Of a stretch of DNA of 64,000 nucleotides, positions 32,659-41,209 are shown piece after piece (positions within the stretch are counted from its first letter, which is position 1; each line of letters opens with the position of its first letter). This DNA comes from Bradyrhizobium sp. LHD-71 (GTDB lineage: Bacteria > Pseudomonadota > Alphaproteobacteria > Rhizobiales > Xanthobacteraceae), in assembly GCF_031157255.1 (NCBI RefSeq), contig NZ_JAVIFX010000019.1:62001-126000 (forward strand), given 5' to 3'. The notes under the pieces are model-generated. The model was not told where the DNA came from, searched no databases, and saw only the letters and a program-made list of their open reading frames with translations. A program made the position numbers and the translations under genes.

Positions 32659-33489
32659 TCAGTGGCCGCCACCGAAAGCGAGCTGATAGATGGTCATGAT
32701 GACTTCGAACACGATGAGAAGCACGATGGCCCATTCGAGGCGGAGCGAACGTCGTGTATCGATCAGGTCCGTCAGCGCATTTGCTGTGACCGTGATCACG
32801 GTGAGCTTTCGTTCCAGGGCTTCGACGCGCTCGACGAGTTCGAACTCGTCGGCGAGCCTTTCATAAAGCCGCTCGAGATCGGGCCGATCCCACAGCGCAT
32901 CCGGCTTTTCGGATATGGCGACACGACCGGAAACCTGTTGATGCACCAGGAGTGCATTGCCGATGATCTTCAGCATCTCGGTGCGCTTTCGCGGTGCGCG
33001 TCCGGTTTCGGCAAGGCTGCGGGCATGCGGATCGATGACATCGAACACGGCCCCGACGACATGCTCGATGTGTGCCAGCAAGGTACTTTTCGCCAGCGCG
33101 TCCGCGATCAGCAGAATTCGGTCATGGCTGAGGGAGTTCAGACAGATCGGGCCGCCGGGGCGCACGGTATCGGTTGGATCGTCGCGCAACTCGACGCCGA
33201 TCGTTTCTTCCTCGAACGTCGGCTTGGGGTTCTGTATTCTCGGCGCCAGCGCCTGCAGGAAGGCATGCTCTCCGCTGCCATCGAAGCCGACCAAGACGAC
33301 GACGCCATATCGGAACAGAACCGCAATTCGTCCGCCTTTCAACTTCAGGGCAAGCGGCGAACTCGAAATGACGTCCTCGCTGCGAAAGCCGGTGGTGTCG
33401 ATGCGCTCGCCGACATAGAACGCGCGAACGGCGACCCGCGTGGGTGCCTGGACCTCCGGAGACGTCTTTGGCGCGACCGTATCAAGCAT
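32659..33489 (-). CDS. RMD1/DUF155 family membrane protein
   Basis: 276 residues. The conserved middle F-R-Y-G-V-V-V-L-V-G-F-D and the late W-D-R-P-D-L-E-R-L-Y-E-R-L, E-Y/F-E-L-V-E-R and L-E-R-K-L fit the RMD1/RMND1 (DUF155) family, and a C-terminal hydrophobic helix (L-E-W-A-I-V-L-L-I-V-F-E-V-I) anchors it in the membrane. Eukaryotic relatives act in mitochondrial translation; the bacterial role is unknown. Convergent with the DUF2149 gene across the palindromic repeat, and 39 bp after the oligopeptidase gene on the same strand, so the two may be co-transcribed. Confidence 0.85.
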   Translation of the reverse strand: MLDTVAPKTSPEVQAPTRVAVRAFYVGERIDTTGFRSEDVISSSPLALKLKGGRIAVLFRYGVVVLVGFDGSGEHAFLQALAPRIQNPKPTFEEETIGVELRDDPTDTVRPGGPICLNSLSHDRILLIADALAKSTLLAHIEHVVGAVFDVIDPHARSLAETGRAPRKRTEMLKIIGNALLVHQQVSGRVAISEKPDALWDRPDLERLYERLADEFELVERVEALERKLTVITVTANALTDLIDTRRSLRLEWAIVLLIVFEVIMTIYQLAFGGGH

Positions 33490-33528
33490 GCCTATGAAAC
33501 GTGCGCGGCGGCACGTCGGTTCCTTACG

Positions 33529-35619
33529 TTATGGGCCGGCCCGGCCGACACACCACAGCGCAAACGCATAGGCGAGTGCAACCTCGTCGAGGCGGTTGAA
33601 TCGCCCGGACGCACCCCCGTGCCCGGCACCCATGTTGGTGCGAAGCAGAACCGGCCCACCGCCGGTCATCGTTGAGCGCAGGCGCGCGATCCACTTCGCC
33701 GGTTCCCAATAGGTGACGCGCGGGTCGGTCAGTCCGCCCATCGCCAGAATGGCGGGGTAATTCTTCGCCGCCACGTTGTCGTAGGGGGAATAGCCGAGGA
33801 TGGTGCGAAACGCCTGCGCGTCGGTGATCGGGTTGCCCCATTCGGGCCATTCGGGCGGTGTGAGCGGCAGCGAGTCGTCGAGCATGGTGTTCAGCACGTC
33901 GACGAAGGGCACCTCAGCGATGAAACCCGCGAACAGATCGCCGGCCCGATTGGCGACCGCTCCCATCAGCATGCCGCCTGCGCTGCCGCCATGGGCTACG
34001 ATTCCGCCGACGGACGTGTAGTTCGCGTCGATCAGCGCTTTTGCGGCCGCTGCGAAATCGTCGAACGTATTGACCTTCTTCTCGCGCTTGCCGTCGAGAT
34101 ACCAGCCCCAGCCCTTGTCGGACCCGCCGCGAACATGAGCGATCGCGTAGACGAAGCCGCGATCCACCAGCGAAAGCCGGTTGGAGGCGAATGATGCCGG
34201 AATCGCGTGGCCGTACGAACCATAGCCGTAGAGCAGCAATGGCGCCTTGCCATCGCGGGCGAGGTCCCGACGGTGGAGGATCGAGACCGGCACCTCCGCG
34301 CCGTCATGCGACTTGGCCATGATCCGGGTGACGAAGTAGTCGGCGGGATTGTGACCGGATGGAATCTCCTGTCGCTTGCGCAATATGCGTTCGCGGCTCT
34401 CCATGTCGTAGTCGTACACTTCCGTCGGTGTCGTCATCGACGAATAGGCATAGCGCAGCCGCGTCGTTTCGAACTCGTAGCCGCCGATCGTACCGAGCGA
34501 GTAGGCCGCTTCATCGAAGCGAACGGCATGCTCGTCACCGGTGCGGAGGTCGCGGATGACGACGGAGGGAAGCGCATTCGCGCGCTCGAGCCGCACCAGA
34601 TGATTGGCATAAAGTTCGACATCCAGGATGTAGACGCCGTCACGGTGCGGGATCAGACCGCGCCAACTGGCACGGCCGGATGACGAGAGCGGCGTCTCGA
34701 CGATCTTGAAGTCGATGGCGCCGTCCGCATTGGTGAGAATGTACAGCGTGTCGCCGCGATCATAGACGGAATACTGGAGACCGGTCTCGCGCGGCGCAAT
34801 CAGGCGCGGCGGCGCCGTAGGTTCGCGAAGATCGATCAGACGCTGCTCGGAGGTTTCGTGGTCGCCGCCAGCGATGACGCAATAGCGCCCGCTGGCGCTC
34901 TCGTGGATGTGCGTGAACCAGCCGACGTCCTTTTCCTCGTAGACAAGCGTGTCTTCGGATTGCGCGGCGCCGATCCGATGAAGATAGACTTGTCGCGGGC
35001 GGTGGTTGTCGTCGAGCCTGACATAGAAGAAAGCTGTAGAATCGGCGGTCCAGACCGCCTCGCCGCTGGTTTGCTCCACGGTATCGTCGGTGTCGATTGA
35101 CGTTTCCCAGTCGCGGACGCGGATGGTGAAATACTCCGATCCATTGACGTCGGCGCTCCAGGCTTCCAGCCGGTGGTCGTTGGAATGCCGCGCGCCGCCA
35201 AAGCGAAAGTAGCTCGATTTGGCCGCGAGCGCGTCGCCATCGATCAGGATGCAGGTATCGCTGCCGTCGCGGCGCGAGCGGCCGATCATCTCGTGCTGGC
35301 CGCCCTCGCGGTATCGTTGGAAGTACTCGAACGGACCATCCGGTGACGGCACACTCGAGTCGTCCTCCTTGATCCGGCCGCGCATCTCGGCGACCAGTGT
35401 GGATTGCAGCGCAGCGGTGCCGCCGAGCACCGCGTCGGTGTACACGTTCTCGGCCTCGAGGTAACTGCGGATTTCTGCGTTCAGGAGCGAGGGATCGCGC
35501 AGCACGTCCTGCCAGCGATCGTCTTTCAGCCAGGCGTAGTCGTCGGTGATGGTGATCCCGTGCCGTGTAAAACTCTTCGGGTGACGCGGCGCGAGGGGAG
35601 GTTGGGGCTGTTTGACCAC
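33529..35619 (-). CDS. ptrB: Oligopeptidase B (S9 family serine peptidase)
   Basis: 696 residues. The N-terminal beta-propeller (P-R-H-P-K-S-F-T-R-H-G, then D-D-Y-A-W-L-K-D) is followed by an alpha/beta-hydrolase domain with G-Y-G-S-Y-G, R-G-G-S-D-K-G-W-G-W-Y, nucleophile S546 in G-G-S-A-G-G and the histidine in G-A-G-H-G-G-A-S-G-R. Oligopeptidase B cleaves short peptides after basic residues in the cytoplasm or periplasm; no signal peptide is seen. GTG 35619 is chosen because AAAAAGG lies 6 bp before it and the conserved start follows; ATG 35691 is longer but has no ribosome site. Confidence 0.92.
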   Translation of the reverse strand: MVKQPQPPLAPRHPKSFTRHGITITDDYAWLKDDRWQDVLRDPSLLNAEIRSYLEAENVYTDAVLGGTAALQSTLVAEMRGRIKEDDSSVPSPDGPFEYFQRYREGGQHEMIGRSRRDGSDTCILIDGDALAAKSSYFRFGGARHSNDHRLEAWSADVNGSEYFTIRVRDWETSIDTDDTVEQTSGEAVWTADSTAFFYVRLDDNHRPRQVYLHRIGAAQSEDTLVYEEKDVGWFTHIHESASGRYCVIAGGDHETSEQRLIDLREPTAPPRLIAPRETGLQYSVYDRGDTLYILTNADGAIDFKIVETPLSSSGRASWRGLIPHRDGVYILDVELYANHLVRLERANALPSVVIRDLRTGDEHAVRFDEAAYSLGTIGGYEFETTRLRYAYSSMTTPTEVYDYDMESRERILRKRQEIPSGHNPADYFVTRIMAKSHDGAEVPVSILHRRDLARDGKAPLLLYGYGSYGHAIPASFASNRLSLVDRGFVYAIAHVRGGSDKGWGWYLDGKREKKVNTFDDFAAAAKALIDANYTSVGGIVAHGGSAGGMLMGAVANRAGDLFAGFIAEVPFVDVLNTMLDDSLPLTPPEWPEWGNPITDAQAFRTILGYSPYDNVAAKNYPAILAMGGLTDPRVTYWEPAKWIARLRSTMTGGGPVLLRTNMGAGHGGASGRFNRLDEVALAYAFALWCVGRAGP

Positions 35620-35751
35620 GATTGCCTTTTTGGGTTTGTTGGTACACAGGTCGAAACTATGACGAAAGTCAGGGTCGAAAAATTCGAGCATGCCCAAAAT
35701 GCACGATATTTCTGGCTTACATTGATCGACCTTCGAACGAGGTCCGACTCA

Positions 35752-35966
35752 ATGAATACGCTCACCGTCACGACCAAGGGTCAAGTAGCGCTCGGTAAAG
35801 ATGTTCTGAAACATCTCGGTATGCGTCTCGGCGAATAAGCCAGCGTGGACGGCTTCCCGACGGTCGGATCGAGAAGACCGACGCCTTCAGCTTGCTGAAG
35901 GGAAAGGGGTCCATCCTTGTCGATCGCGGAGATGAACAGGATTCCGTCGCGCGGCTGGGTGGCTAG
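35752..35966 (+). pseudogene. AbrB/MazE-type antitoxin, frameshifted
   Basis: The first 28 codons give M-N-T-L-T-V-T-T-K-G-Q-V-A-L then L-K-H-L-G-M, a SpoVT-AbrB DNA-binding domain, and then a stop at 35836-35838. Shifting the reading frame near 35830 restores the expected continuation, L-P-D-G-R-I-E-K-T-D-A-F-S-L-L-K-G-K-G-S, open to TAG at 35964-35966. One small indel therefore broke an antitoxin-like gene. No toxin gene (PIN domain or similar) is visible beside it, so this is a relic of a toxin-antitoxin pair or a lone regulator. Confidence 0.72.
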
Positions 35967-36132
35967 GAGATAATAAGAGATAACAGGTGATTCCAATGTC
36001 GTTCAGGACGCGGTCGTCCTCGCACTGAACAAATCTCGCAGCTGTTGATTGAATTGCGGCGGGCAAGCCTGCAATGCCGTCCGAAGATGGCAGAGCGGCG
36101 CAAACACGGTCGAAGATTCGTGAAAGGTTCCC

Positions 36133-37467
36133 ATGCCAGCGGAAGGAGAGTCCATTCGAATGCAGCGGAGCTTGCGCTTGCGCCCGATCGTGTCGCTGCT
36201 GATGGGGCTGGCGTTCCTGCTGTCGGGAGCCGGGCTGCAGTTCACGCTGTTGCCGCTGCGCGGTCGTGCCGAAGATTTTGGCGACTTTGCGCTCGGCGCC
36301 ATCGGCTCGGCCTACTACGTTGGCTTCGTCAGCGGCTGCCTGCTCGCGCCTTATCTGATCCTACGTGCGGGACACATCCGCGCATTCACGGCCATGGTGG
36401 CAGTCGCCGCCGCCGCCGCCCTTGCCTACGCGCTCGCTCCGGCAGTCCCGGCCTGGGTGGTGTTCCGCATCATCTCCGGCCTCTGCATCGCCGGTCTCTA
36501 TCTGGTGGTCGAGAGCTGGCTCAATGATCACGCCACCAACGAGACTCGCGGGCGGGTGCTGTCGACTTACGTGGTGGTCAATTACGTTGCTCTCACATTT
36601 GGCCAGGCTCTGGTGACGCTCTATCCGATCGATCAGGCGGGCAACTTCATGGTGGCCGCCATGTTGACCTCGTTGGCGATCGTGCCGGTCGCTCTGACCC
36701 GCTCGGTACAGCCCGCGCCGATCACAATCGTCAGCTTTCGCCCCGGCCAGTTGTTCCGTGCAGCGCCGGTCGCGATGGTCGCAAGCTTCATGATCGGCGT
36801 CGCCAACGGCTCGTTCTGGAGTCTGGCGCCGCTGTCGGTGGCCGGCAGCGGCCTCAGCGTCGATCAGGTGGCGCTCTTCATGAGCACCGCCGTGCTGGCA
36901 GGAGCGATTGTGCAGTGGCCGGTGGGCCGTCTGTCCGATCGCGTCGACCGTCGTCGCGTGCTGCTCGTCCTTTTGATCGGGGCGGCCGCCGCCGGTGTCG
37001 TCCCATGGCTGATCTCCGCCTCCGGGATGACGCTGCTGCTGTTCGGCATTCTTTTCGGCGCGCTTGCACTGCCCGGTTATTCGCTGGCAGCGGCCCATGC
37101 CTACGACAAGACTCCGGCAAGTGACGTCGTGCCGATCGCCGCCACGGTCCTGCTTACCAACGGCCTTGGTTCGGTCGTCGGCCCGCTCATCGCCTCTGGC
37201 TTCATGTCGGTCGAAGGGCCGCGCGGCCTGTTCCTGTTCACCGCGCTCGCCCAGGCGCTGCTCGCGGTCTACGTGTTCCATCGCGTGCGGGTCCAGGCCT
37301 CGCTGGCTACCCCGGAGAAGACCGAGTTCGATCTTGCCTCGAGCGCGCTGGTCGGCGGTGTGGTGACGCCCGATGCACCGGATCCGTCCGACCCGTCTGT
37401 CGTCGTCCCGGAGACCGACGCACCGGTGGCGGCCACGGGAGGAGCCGCCCCGGCATCGATGCGTTGA
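36133..37467 (+). CDS. MFS transporter, YcaD-like
   Basis: 444 residues, twelve hydrophobic helices. L-S-G-A-G-L-Q-F-T-L-L-P-L-R-G near the N-terminus, V-E-S-W-L-N-D-H-A-T-N-E-T-R-G-R-V-L-S and P-V-G-R-L-S-D-R-V-D-R-R are typical of the UMF/YcaD type of MFS carriers, whose substrate is unknown. The tail (about 50 residues, P/D/A/T-rich) is cytoplasmic and disordered. AAAGG 5 bp before ATG 36133 supports that start; ATG 36160 with an upstream GGAAGGAGAG is a real alternative. Confidence 0.88.
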   Translation: MPAEGESIRMQRSLRLRPIVSLLMGLAFLLSGAGLQFTLLPLRGRAEDFGDFALGAIGSAYYVGFVSGCLLAPYLILRAGHIRAFTAMVAVAAAAALAYALAPAVPAWVVFRIISGLCIAGLYLVVESWLNDHATNETRGRVLSTYVVVNYVALTFGQALVTLYPIDQAGNFMVAAMLTSLAIVPVALTRSVQPAPITIVSFRPGQLFRAAPVAMVASFMIGVANGSFWSLAPLSVAGSGLSVDQVALFMSTAVLAGAIVQWPVGRLSDRVDRRRVLLVLLIGAAAAGVVPWLISASGMTLLLFGILFGALALPGYSLAAAHAYDKTPASDVVPIAATVLLTNGLGSVVGPLIASGFMSVEGPRGLFLFTALAQALLAVYVFHRVRVQASLATPEKTEFDLASSALVGGVVTPDAPDPSDPSVVVPETDAPVAATGGAAPASMR

Positions 37468-37524
37468 CCCTTGTTTGCGCCTGCGTCATGGTTACGTCAC
37501 GGACGGATCATTGGGATACCGCTC

Positions 37525-37797
37525 ATGCGCATTCAGGTAGAAGCCCGGGCTGGTCACCGTGACATGCCGATGCCGCGGGCACTTTGCTTCGACGGCCGTC
37601 GGCTCGATGTGGTCGAAACGCTCGATCAGTGGTTCGGGCCCGACCATCGCTACGTGAAGGTCCGAACCCACGACGAAGCCTTGTACATCCTGAGATACGA
37701 CGAGTTACGGGCTCACTGGGAACTGACCATGTTCGAGCGGCCAGGGCTCTCGATGGTCGATCGACCGCAAACGCGAAAGCGCGGAACGCTTATGTAG
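37525..37797 (+). CDS. Small hypothetical protein
   Basis: 90 residues, cytoplasmic, no recognised domain. The sequence F-D-G-R-R-L-D-V-V-E-T-L-D-Q-W-F-G, Y-V-K-V-R-T-H-D and Y-I-L-R-Y-D-E, then W-E-L-T-M-F-E-R looks like a compact beta-rich fold with conserved-looking aromatic residues, which argues it is real. It lies 57 bp after the MFS gene on the same strand. Confidence 0.65.
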   Translation: MRIQVEARAGHRDMPMPRALCFDGRRLDVVETLDQWFGPDHRYVKVRTHDEALYILRYDELRAHWELTMFERPGLSMVDRPQTRKRGTLM

Positions 37798-37875
37798 CGG
37801 CCAAATCACGCTCCGTGAAAAGACGCAGGCGGTGAGACCTTGGCAGGGAAAATGAGGGCTGCGCGGCGCGCGCTC

Positions 37876-38247
37876 TTATTTGTCCGACCAGACCGCGAGT
37901 TCGTAGCCGTCCAGATCGGCGAAGTGAAAACGGCGGCCGCCCGGGAACGCGTAGATGGGTTTCACGATCTTTGCGCCCGCGCTTTCCAGTCGCTGTTGGG
38001 TTGCGGCGAGATCATTGGCGTAAAGGATCACCAAAGGGCCGCCGGCTTTGTTCGCGCCGCCAGGATTGTGCTCGCTCTCGAGCGCAAAACCGCCGGTCAG
38101 ACGGCCGTCGTTGAATTCGCAGTAGCTCGGGCCGTAATCCTTGAAGGACCAGCCGAACGCCTTGCCATAGAACTCGCGTGAGCGAGCGATGTCGGCAACA
38201 GAAAACTCGACGTAGTCGATGCGTTGGTCGTCCCCCGATTTGGCCAT
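37876..38247 (-). CDS. VOC-family (glyoxalase-like) protein
   Basis: 123 residues, one vicinal-oxygen-chelate domain: I-D-Y-V-E-F-S-V-A-D-I-A-R-S-R-E-F-Y at the start, G-G-F-A-L-E and the C-terminal R-R-F-H-F-A-D-L-D-G-Y-E-L-A-V-W. Candidate metal ligands are the final E and the H of F-H-F. Such small proteins act as dimers in dioxygenase, isomerase or resistance roles; the substrate is unknown. It follows the SRPBCC gene by 18 bp on the same strand, so the two are probably one transcript. Confidence 0.88.
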   Translation of the reverse strand: MAKSGDDQRIDYVEFSVADIARSREFYGKAFGWSFKDYGPSYCEFNDGRLTGGFALESEHNPGGANKAGGPLVILYANDLAATQQRLESAGAKIVKPIYAFPGGRRFHFADLDGYELAVWSDK

Positions 38248-38265
38248 CTTTCTGCCTTCCGCGAT

Positions 38266-38670
38266 TCATCTGTGCTGCAGCAACGCCTTCAGCGTATGGA
38301 GATCCCGCTCCACCGCGGCTGCGTCCGCTGCGAAAAGCTGCTCCGTCATCGAGGGCGCTCTCAAGACCGTAAACATGATCTCTGCGCCGGTGCCGTTTGC
38401 GACGACGCGCATGGCGTTGCGAGTCTCGGTGCCGTCCGCGGCAATGACGGTGTGATCGAGGACGCCGAATTCGTTCGGCGGAGAGAAACGGATGCGGATC
38501 GGCTGTCCGTCCGGATCTTCGGCGATCCATTCTGCGCCCGCCTTCTCGAACCGGCTGCCGAGGCCGGCCGCCCAGCGCGGGAAGTTCTCCGGAATCGACA
38601 CGAAGTCATAGACTTCGCACCAGTCGCGGTCGATCGATACGGCAATCGTGCGGGCTGGATGGATTGTCAT
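38266..38670 (-). CDS. SRPBCC-family (START/AHSA1-like) protein
   Basis: 134 residues. I-A-V-S-I-D-R-D-W-C-E-V-Y-D-F-V-S-I-P-E-N-F-P-R-W is the usual first helix of SRPBCC proteins, followed by beta strands V-L-D-H-T-V-I and the C-terminal long helix A-A-A-V-E-R-D-L-H-T-L-K-A-L. A hydrophobic-ligand-binding fold with no visible catalytic motif. Co-directional with the VOC gene 18 bp downstream. Confidence 0.85.
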   Translation of the reverse strand: MTIHPARTIAVSIDRDWCEVYDFVSIPENFPRWAAGLGSRFEKAGAEWIAEDPDGQPIRIRFSPPNEFGVLDHTVIAADGTETRNAMRVVANGTGAEIMFTVLRAPSMTEQLFAADAAAVERDLHTLKALLQHR

Positions 38671-39076
38671 GGCAAGACCTAAACAGGTTGTATCGCTTTA
38701 GGGTTCCGCCCTGTGCTTACAATGTCGAGTTGCCTTGCGCGCCGCCACAGATTTGAAGGTTTCGAGTGCGCACGCGTTCAGCATCCGTCTTCCAGCCTGG
38801 GCTGGTTTCGTTTCTCTCCCAGCCGAAGCGCCCAGCTCCAACCTAACACCGCGTCGTCCATGAGCCGACGCGCGCCATCACCGCTCACGCGCCTTGTGGT
38901 CGCGGCCTCTGCTTTCGCAGCGACACCCTGAATGCCGATCGTCGACGTGCCTGCCACAAGCTGTCGCAGGGCAATCGCGCTCTATCACACAATCGAAACT
39001 GACCAGTCACACGGGCGTCACCTGCTCAAGTTAAGAGGTATGTACAACTCAGTTGTCGGGCAAAGAGAGGTTGGTC
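38671..39076. other. Intergenic region between SRPBCC and TauD-like genes
   Basis: About 400 bp between divergent genes. The only clear features are the 13-bp palindrome at 39044-39056 and the AGAGAGG ribosome site of the dioxygenase gene. A 72-codon open frame here (38713-38931) has no protein-like character. Confidence 0.5.
39044..39056. promoter_or_regulatory. 13-bp palindrome before the TauD-like gene
   Basis: ACAACT-C-AGTTGT, 20 bp before the start codon. A candidate operator for the PhnF-like GntR regulator at 43357, which ends this gene set. Confidence 0.4.
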
Positions 39077-39946
39077 ATGACAGTAACCGTTAATATCCTT
39101 GGTCCAGGATTCGTCGGCGAAGTCATGGGAGTTACTTCCAGATTACTTGACGATAGTGACATTCTTTCGTCGATACACGCAGCGTACCTTAGCCATAAAG
39201 TGATCGTCATTCGGGACTTCCCGATCGCTGCCGACCCGCTCGTCAGGATTTCGGAGCTTTTCGGTCCAGCGGATCCGCATCATGTTGCTGCCGTTCGCCA
39301 CCCTGACCAGCCGAAGATCACAATTCTATCGAACCAGGACGAGCCCGGTCGAAAGCCCGAGATGAAGAAGTTCGGAGCCGGCTGGCACTCGGACTATTCG
39401 TATATGCGCCGGCCGTCGAACGCGACGCTGCTGCTCGGCGCCGAAGTCCCTGGCGAGGGCGGAGATACGTTGTTCGCGGACACTGCGCGGGCGTTCGACA
39501 CGCTTTCCGATGAGATGAAGCGGAAGATCATCGGGCTGAAGGTACGCCACGAATATCGGTTCACCAAGGATCGCACGCATCCGGGCGCGCGCTGGAATTT
39601 CCTGAGCGAGGCGGAACAGGCGGCGACGCCGGAGGTCGTTCACCCGCTCGTCATCCGGCATCCGGAAACCGGCGCCCATTGCCTGTTCATCGCGCCGAGT
39701 TCCGTATCCGGCGTCAAGGGCATCGTCGGAATGGATGATGCGGAGAGCGATGCGTTGCTCGCCGGTTTGTTCGCGCACATGACATCGGAGCGTCTGGTCT
39801 ATCGCCACAAGTGGCGCCCGGGCGACCTCGTGATTTGGGACAATCGCTCGACCATCCATTCCGCGACGACCGATCAACTGCCGTCTCACCAGGTCAGGCG
39901 AATGTATCGCATCACGACCAACGGCAGCGAACCGCTCGCGGCCTAG
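39077..39946 (+). CDS. TauD/TfdA-family Fe(II)/2-oxoglutarate dioxygenase
   Basis: 289 residues. The iron ligands are visible: H104 and D106 in W-H-S-D and the distal H261 in R-S-T-I-H-S-A-T. The 2-oxoglutarate-binding arginine is in R-R-M-Y-R-I. The group hydroxylates sulfonates, phenoxyacids and similar compounds. It precedes a TAXI TRAP transporter and a PhnF-like regulator, which suggests breakdown of an imported organic acid, possibly a sulfonate or phosphonate. AGAGAGG lies 6 bp before ATG 39077. The stop TAG is part of the CTAG that begins the palindromic repeat D, so the repeat meets the gene exactly at its end. Confidence 0.9.
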   Translation: MTVTVNILGPGFVGEVMGVTSRLLDDSDILSSIHAAYLSHKVIVIRDFPIAADPLVRISELFGPADPHHVAAVRHPDQPKITILSNQDEPGRKPEMKKFGAGWHSDYSYMRRPSNATLLLGAEVPGEGGDTLFADTARAFDTLSDEMKRKIIGLKVRHEYRFTKDRTHPGARWNFLSEAEQAATPEVVHPLVIRHPETGAHCLFIAPSSVSGVKGIVGMDDAESDALLAGLFAHMTSERLVYRHKWRPGDLVIWDNRSTIHSATTDQLPSHQVRRMYRITTNGSEPLAA

Positions 39947-40110
39947 TGTCGTGGATCAGAAATTCGCACCATCGTTGCCGCGAGTCCATCGTGCGAATTG
40001 CTGATCCATAAACGACACTAGAATCATAAACTTTCTAGTGTCCTGATCGAATCCGAAGTTCGCTCTGAGCTCGCTGCAAAGTATGGCGAACTTCGGATTC
40101 GGGACACTAG
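39943..40110 (-). repeat. Composite palindromic repeat, copy D (reverse orientation)
   Basis: The same two CTAG-bounded hairpins as copies A-C read on the minus strand, linker AATCATAAACTTT. It separates the dioxygenase gene from the TAXI transporter genes and could attenuate transcription between them. Confidence 0.92.
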
Positions 40111-40196
40111 ATCCGGCCAGCCACCAATCGCTTCGTTTCCGCGTGCGGTGAAGCCGCGACGCGAAAGCCTCATCCCGCCTGCAAGCCAAGGAGCCG

Positions 40197-41186
40197 ATGA
40201 TGACCCGTCCGCTGTCCCAACTCTCGCGGAGAGACTTTATATCTGCGTCTGCTGCTGCAGCGGCCACAGCCGTCGTTGCACCGGCAACAGTAGCGAGGGC
40301 GGCGGAATTCGTCACCATCGGCAGTGGTCACTCCGGCGGCTCCTTCTATCCGGTCGGCGTGGCCGTCGCCAATGCCGTTGGCGCCGGCCTTCGTGATGTG
40401 CGCGTACAGGTGCAGCAGACCGGCGGGTCGCATGAGAACATCCAGCTTGTCACGCGCGGACGAGCAGAGCTCGGCCTTGCGCTCGCAGACACGTTGTCGA
40501 TGGCCCATCGCGGTTCCGAGCCGAAGCGTTATCCCAAACCGCTTCCCGACCTGCGCGGCATCGCCGCGATCTTCCCGAGCTATGTCCATCTGCTGGTGCG
40601 GGCGGATTCGGGCATCAAGCGGATCGAGGATCTGCGCGGGCGCAACATCACGGTTGGCGCTCCGGGCGGTGGCAGTGAGACCAACGCGCGTGCAATCCTG
40701 GCGGCAGCGGGCATGTCGTTTGCTGATCTTGGCCGCGTTGAGTTTTTGTCCGGCGACGATACAGGCGACGCCATTCGCAACCGTCGCATCGATGGTTTCT
40801 TTCTCTCGACAGGACTTGGCGCGTCGGCCGTGCGAGAGTTGGAGACCAGCGTCGAGCTCGCTGCCGTGCCGATTCTGGCGTCCGTGGTCGCAGCGATCGG
40901 CGATGGCGCATATATCTCCAGTGAAATGCAGGCTGGAGCGTATCGTGTTCAGGGCCTGCCGGCGCCGAGCGTCGTCATCTGGACACATCTGTTCTGCGAC
41001 GAGAAGCAGCCGAGCGAGAAGATTCAGAGCTATCTCGCGGCTGTCTTCGACAAGCTCGATGCCTTCCGGTCCACTCATGCCTCGTTGCGGGAGTTTTCCA
41101 TCGAACGCGCCGTCATGGGCATGCCGATCCCGTTCCATGAAGGAGCAAAAGCGTTCTTCGCCTCGCGCGGCGTGAAGATCGGTTGA
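40197..41186 (+). CDS. TAXI-family TRAP transporter substrate-binding protein
   Basis: 329 residues. Twin-arginine-like signal (S-R-R-D-F-I-S-A-S, then an A-rich hydrophobic stretch ending A-R-A-A-E). The mature part begins V-T-I-G-S-G-H-S-G-G-S-F-Y-P-V-G, the hallmark of TAXI binding proteins, followed by Q-Q-T-G-G-S-H-E-N and V-G-A-P-G-G-G-S-E-T-N. It captures an organic acid or amino acid in the periplasm and delivers it to the fused permease encoded next. AAGGAG precedes the two possible ATGs at 40197 and 40200. Confidence 0.93.
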   Translation: MMTRPLSQLSRRDFISASAAAAATAVVAPATVARAAEFVTIGSGHSGGSFYPVGVAVANAVGAGLRDVRVQVQQTGGSHENIQLVTRGRAELGLALADTLSMAHRGSEPKRYPKPLPDLRGIAAIFPSYVHLLVRADSGIKRIEDLRGRNITVGAPGGGSETNARAILAAAGMSFADLGRVEFLSGDDTGDAIRNRRIDGFFLSTGLGASAVRELETSVELAAVPILASVVAAIGDGAYISSEMQAGAYRVQGLPAPSVVIWTHLFCDEKQPSEKIQSYLAAVFDKLDAFRSTHASLREFSIERAVMGMPIPFHEGAKAFFASRGVKIG

Positions 41187-41209
41187 GCGATGGCTGCGAC
41201 CGTGACGGG

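Noticed and set aside
38713-38931. 72-codon plus-strand open frame between SRPBCC and TauD-like genes
   Set aside because: No ribosome site and a shadow-like R/S/A-rich composition.
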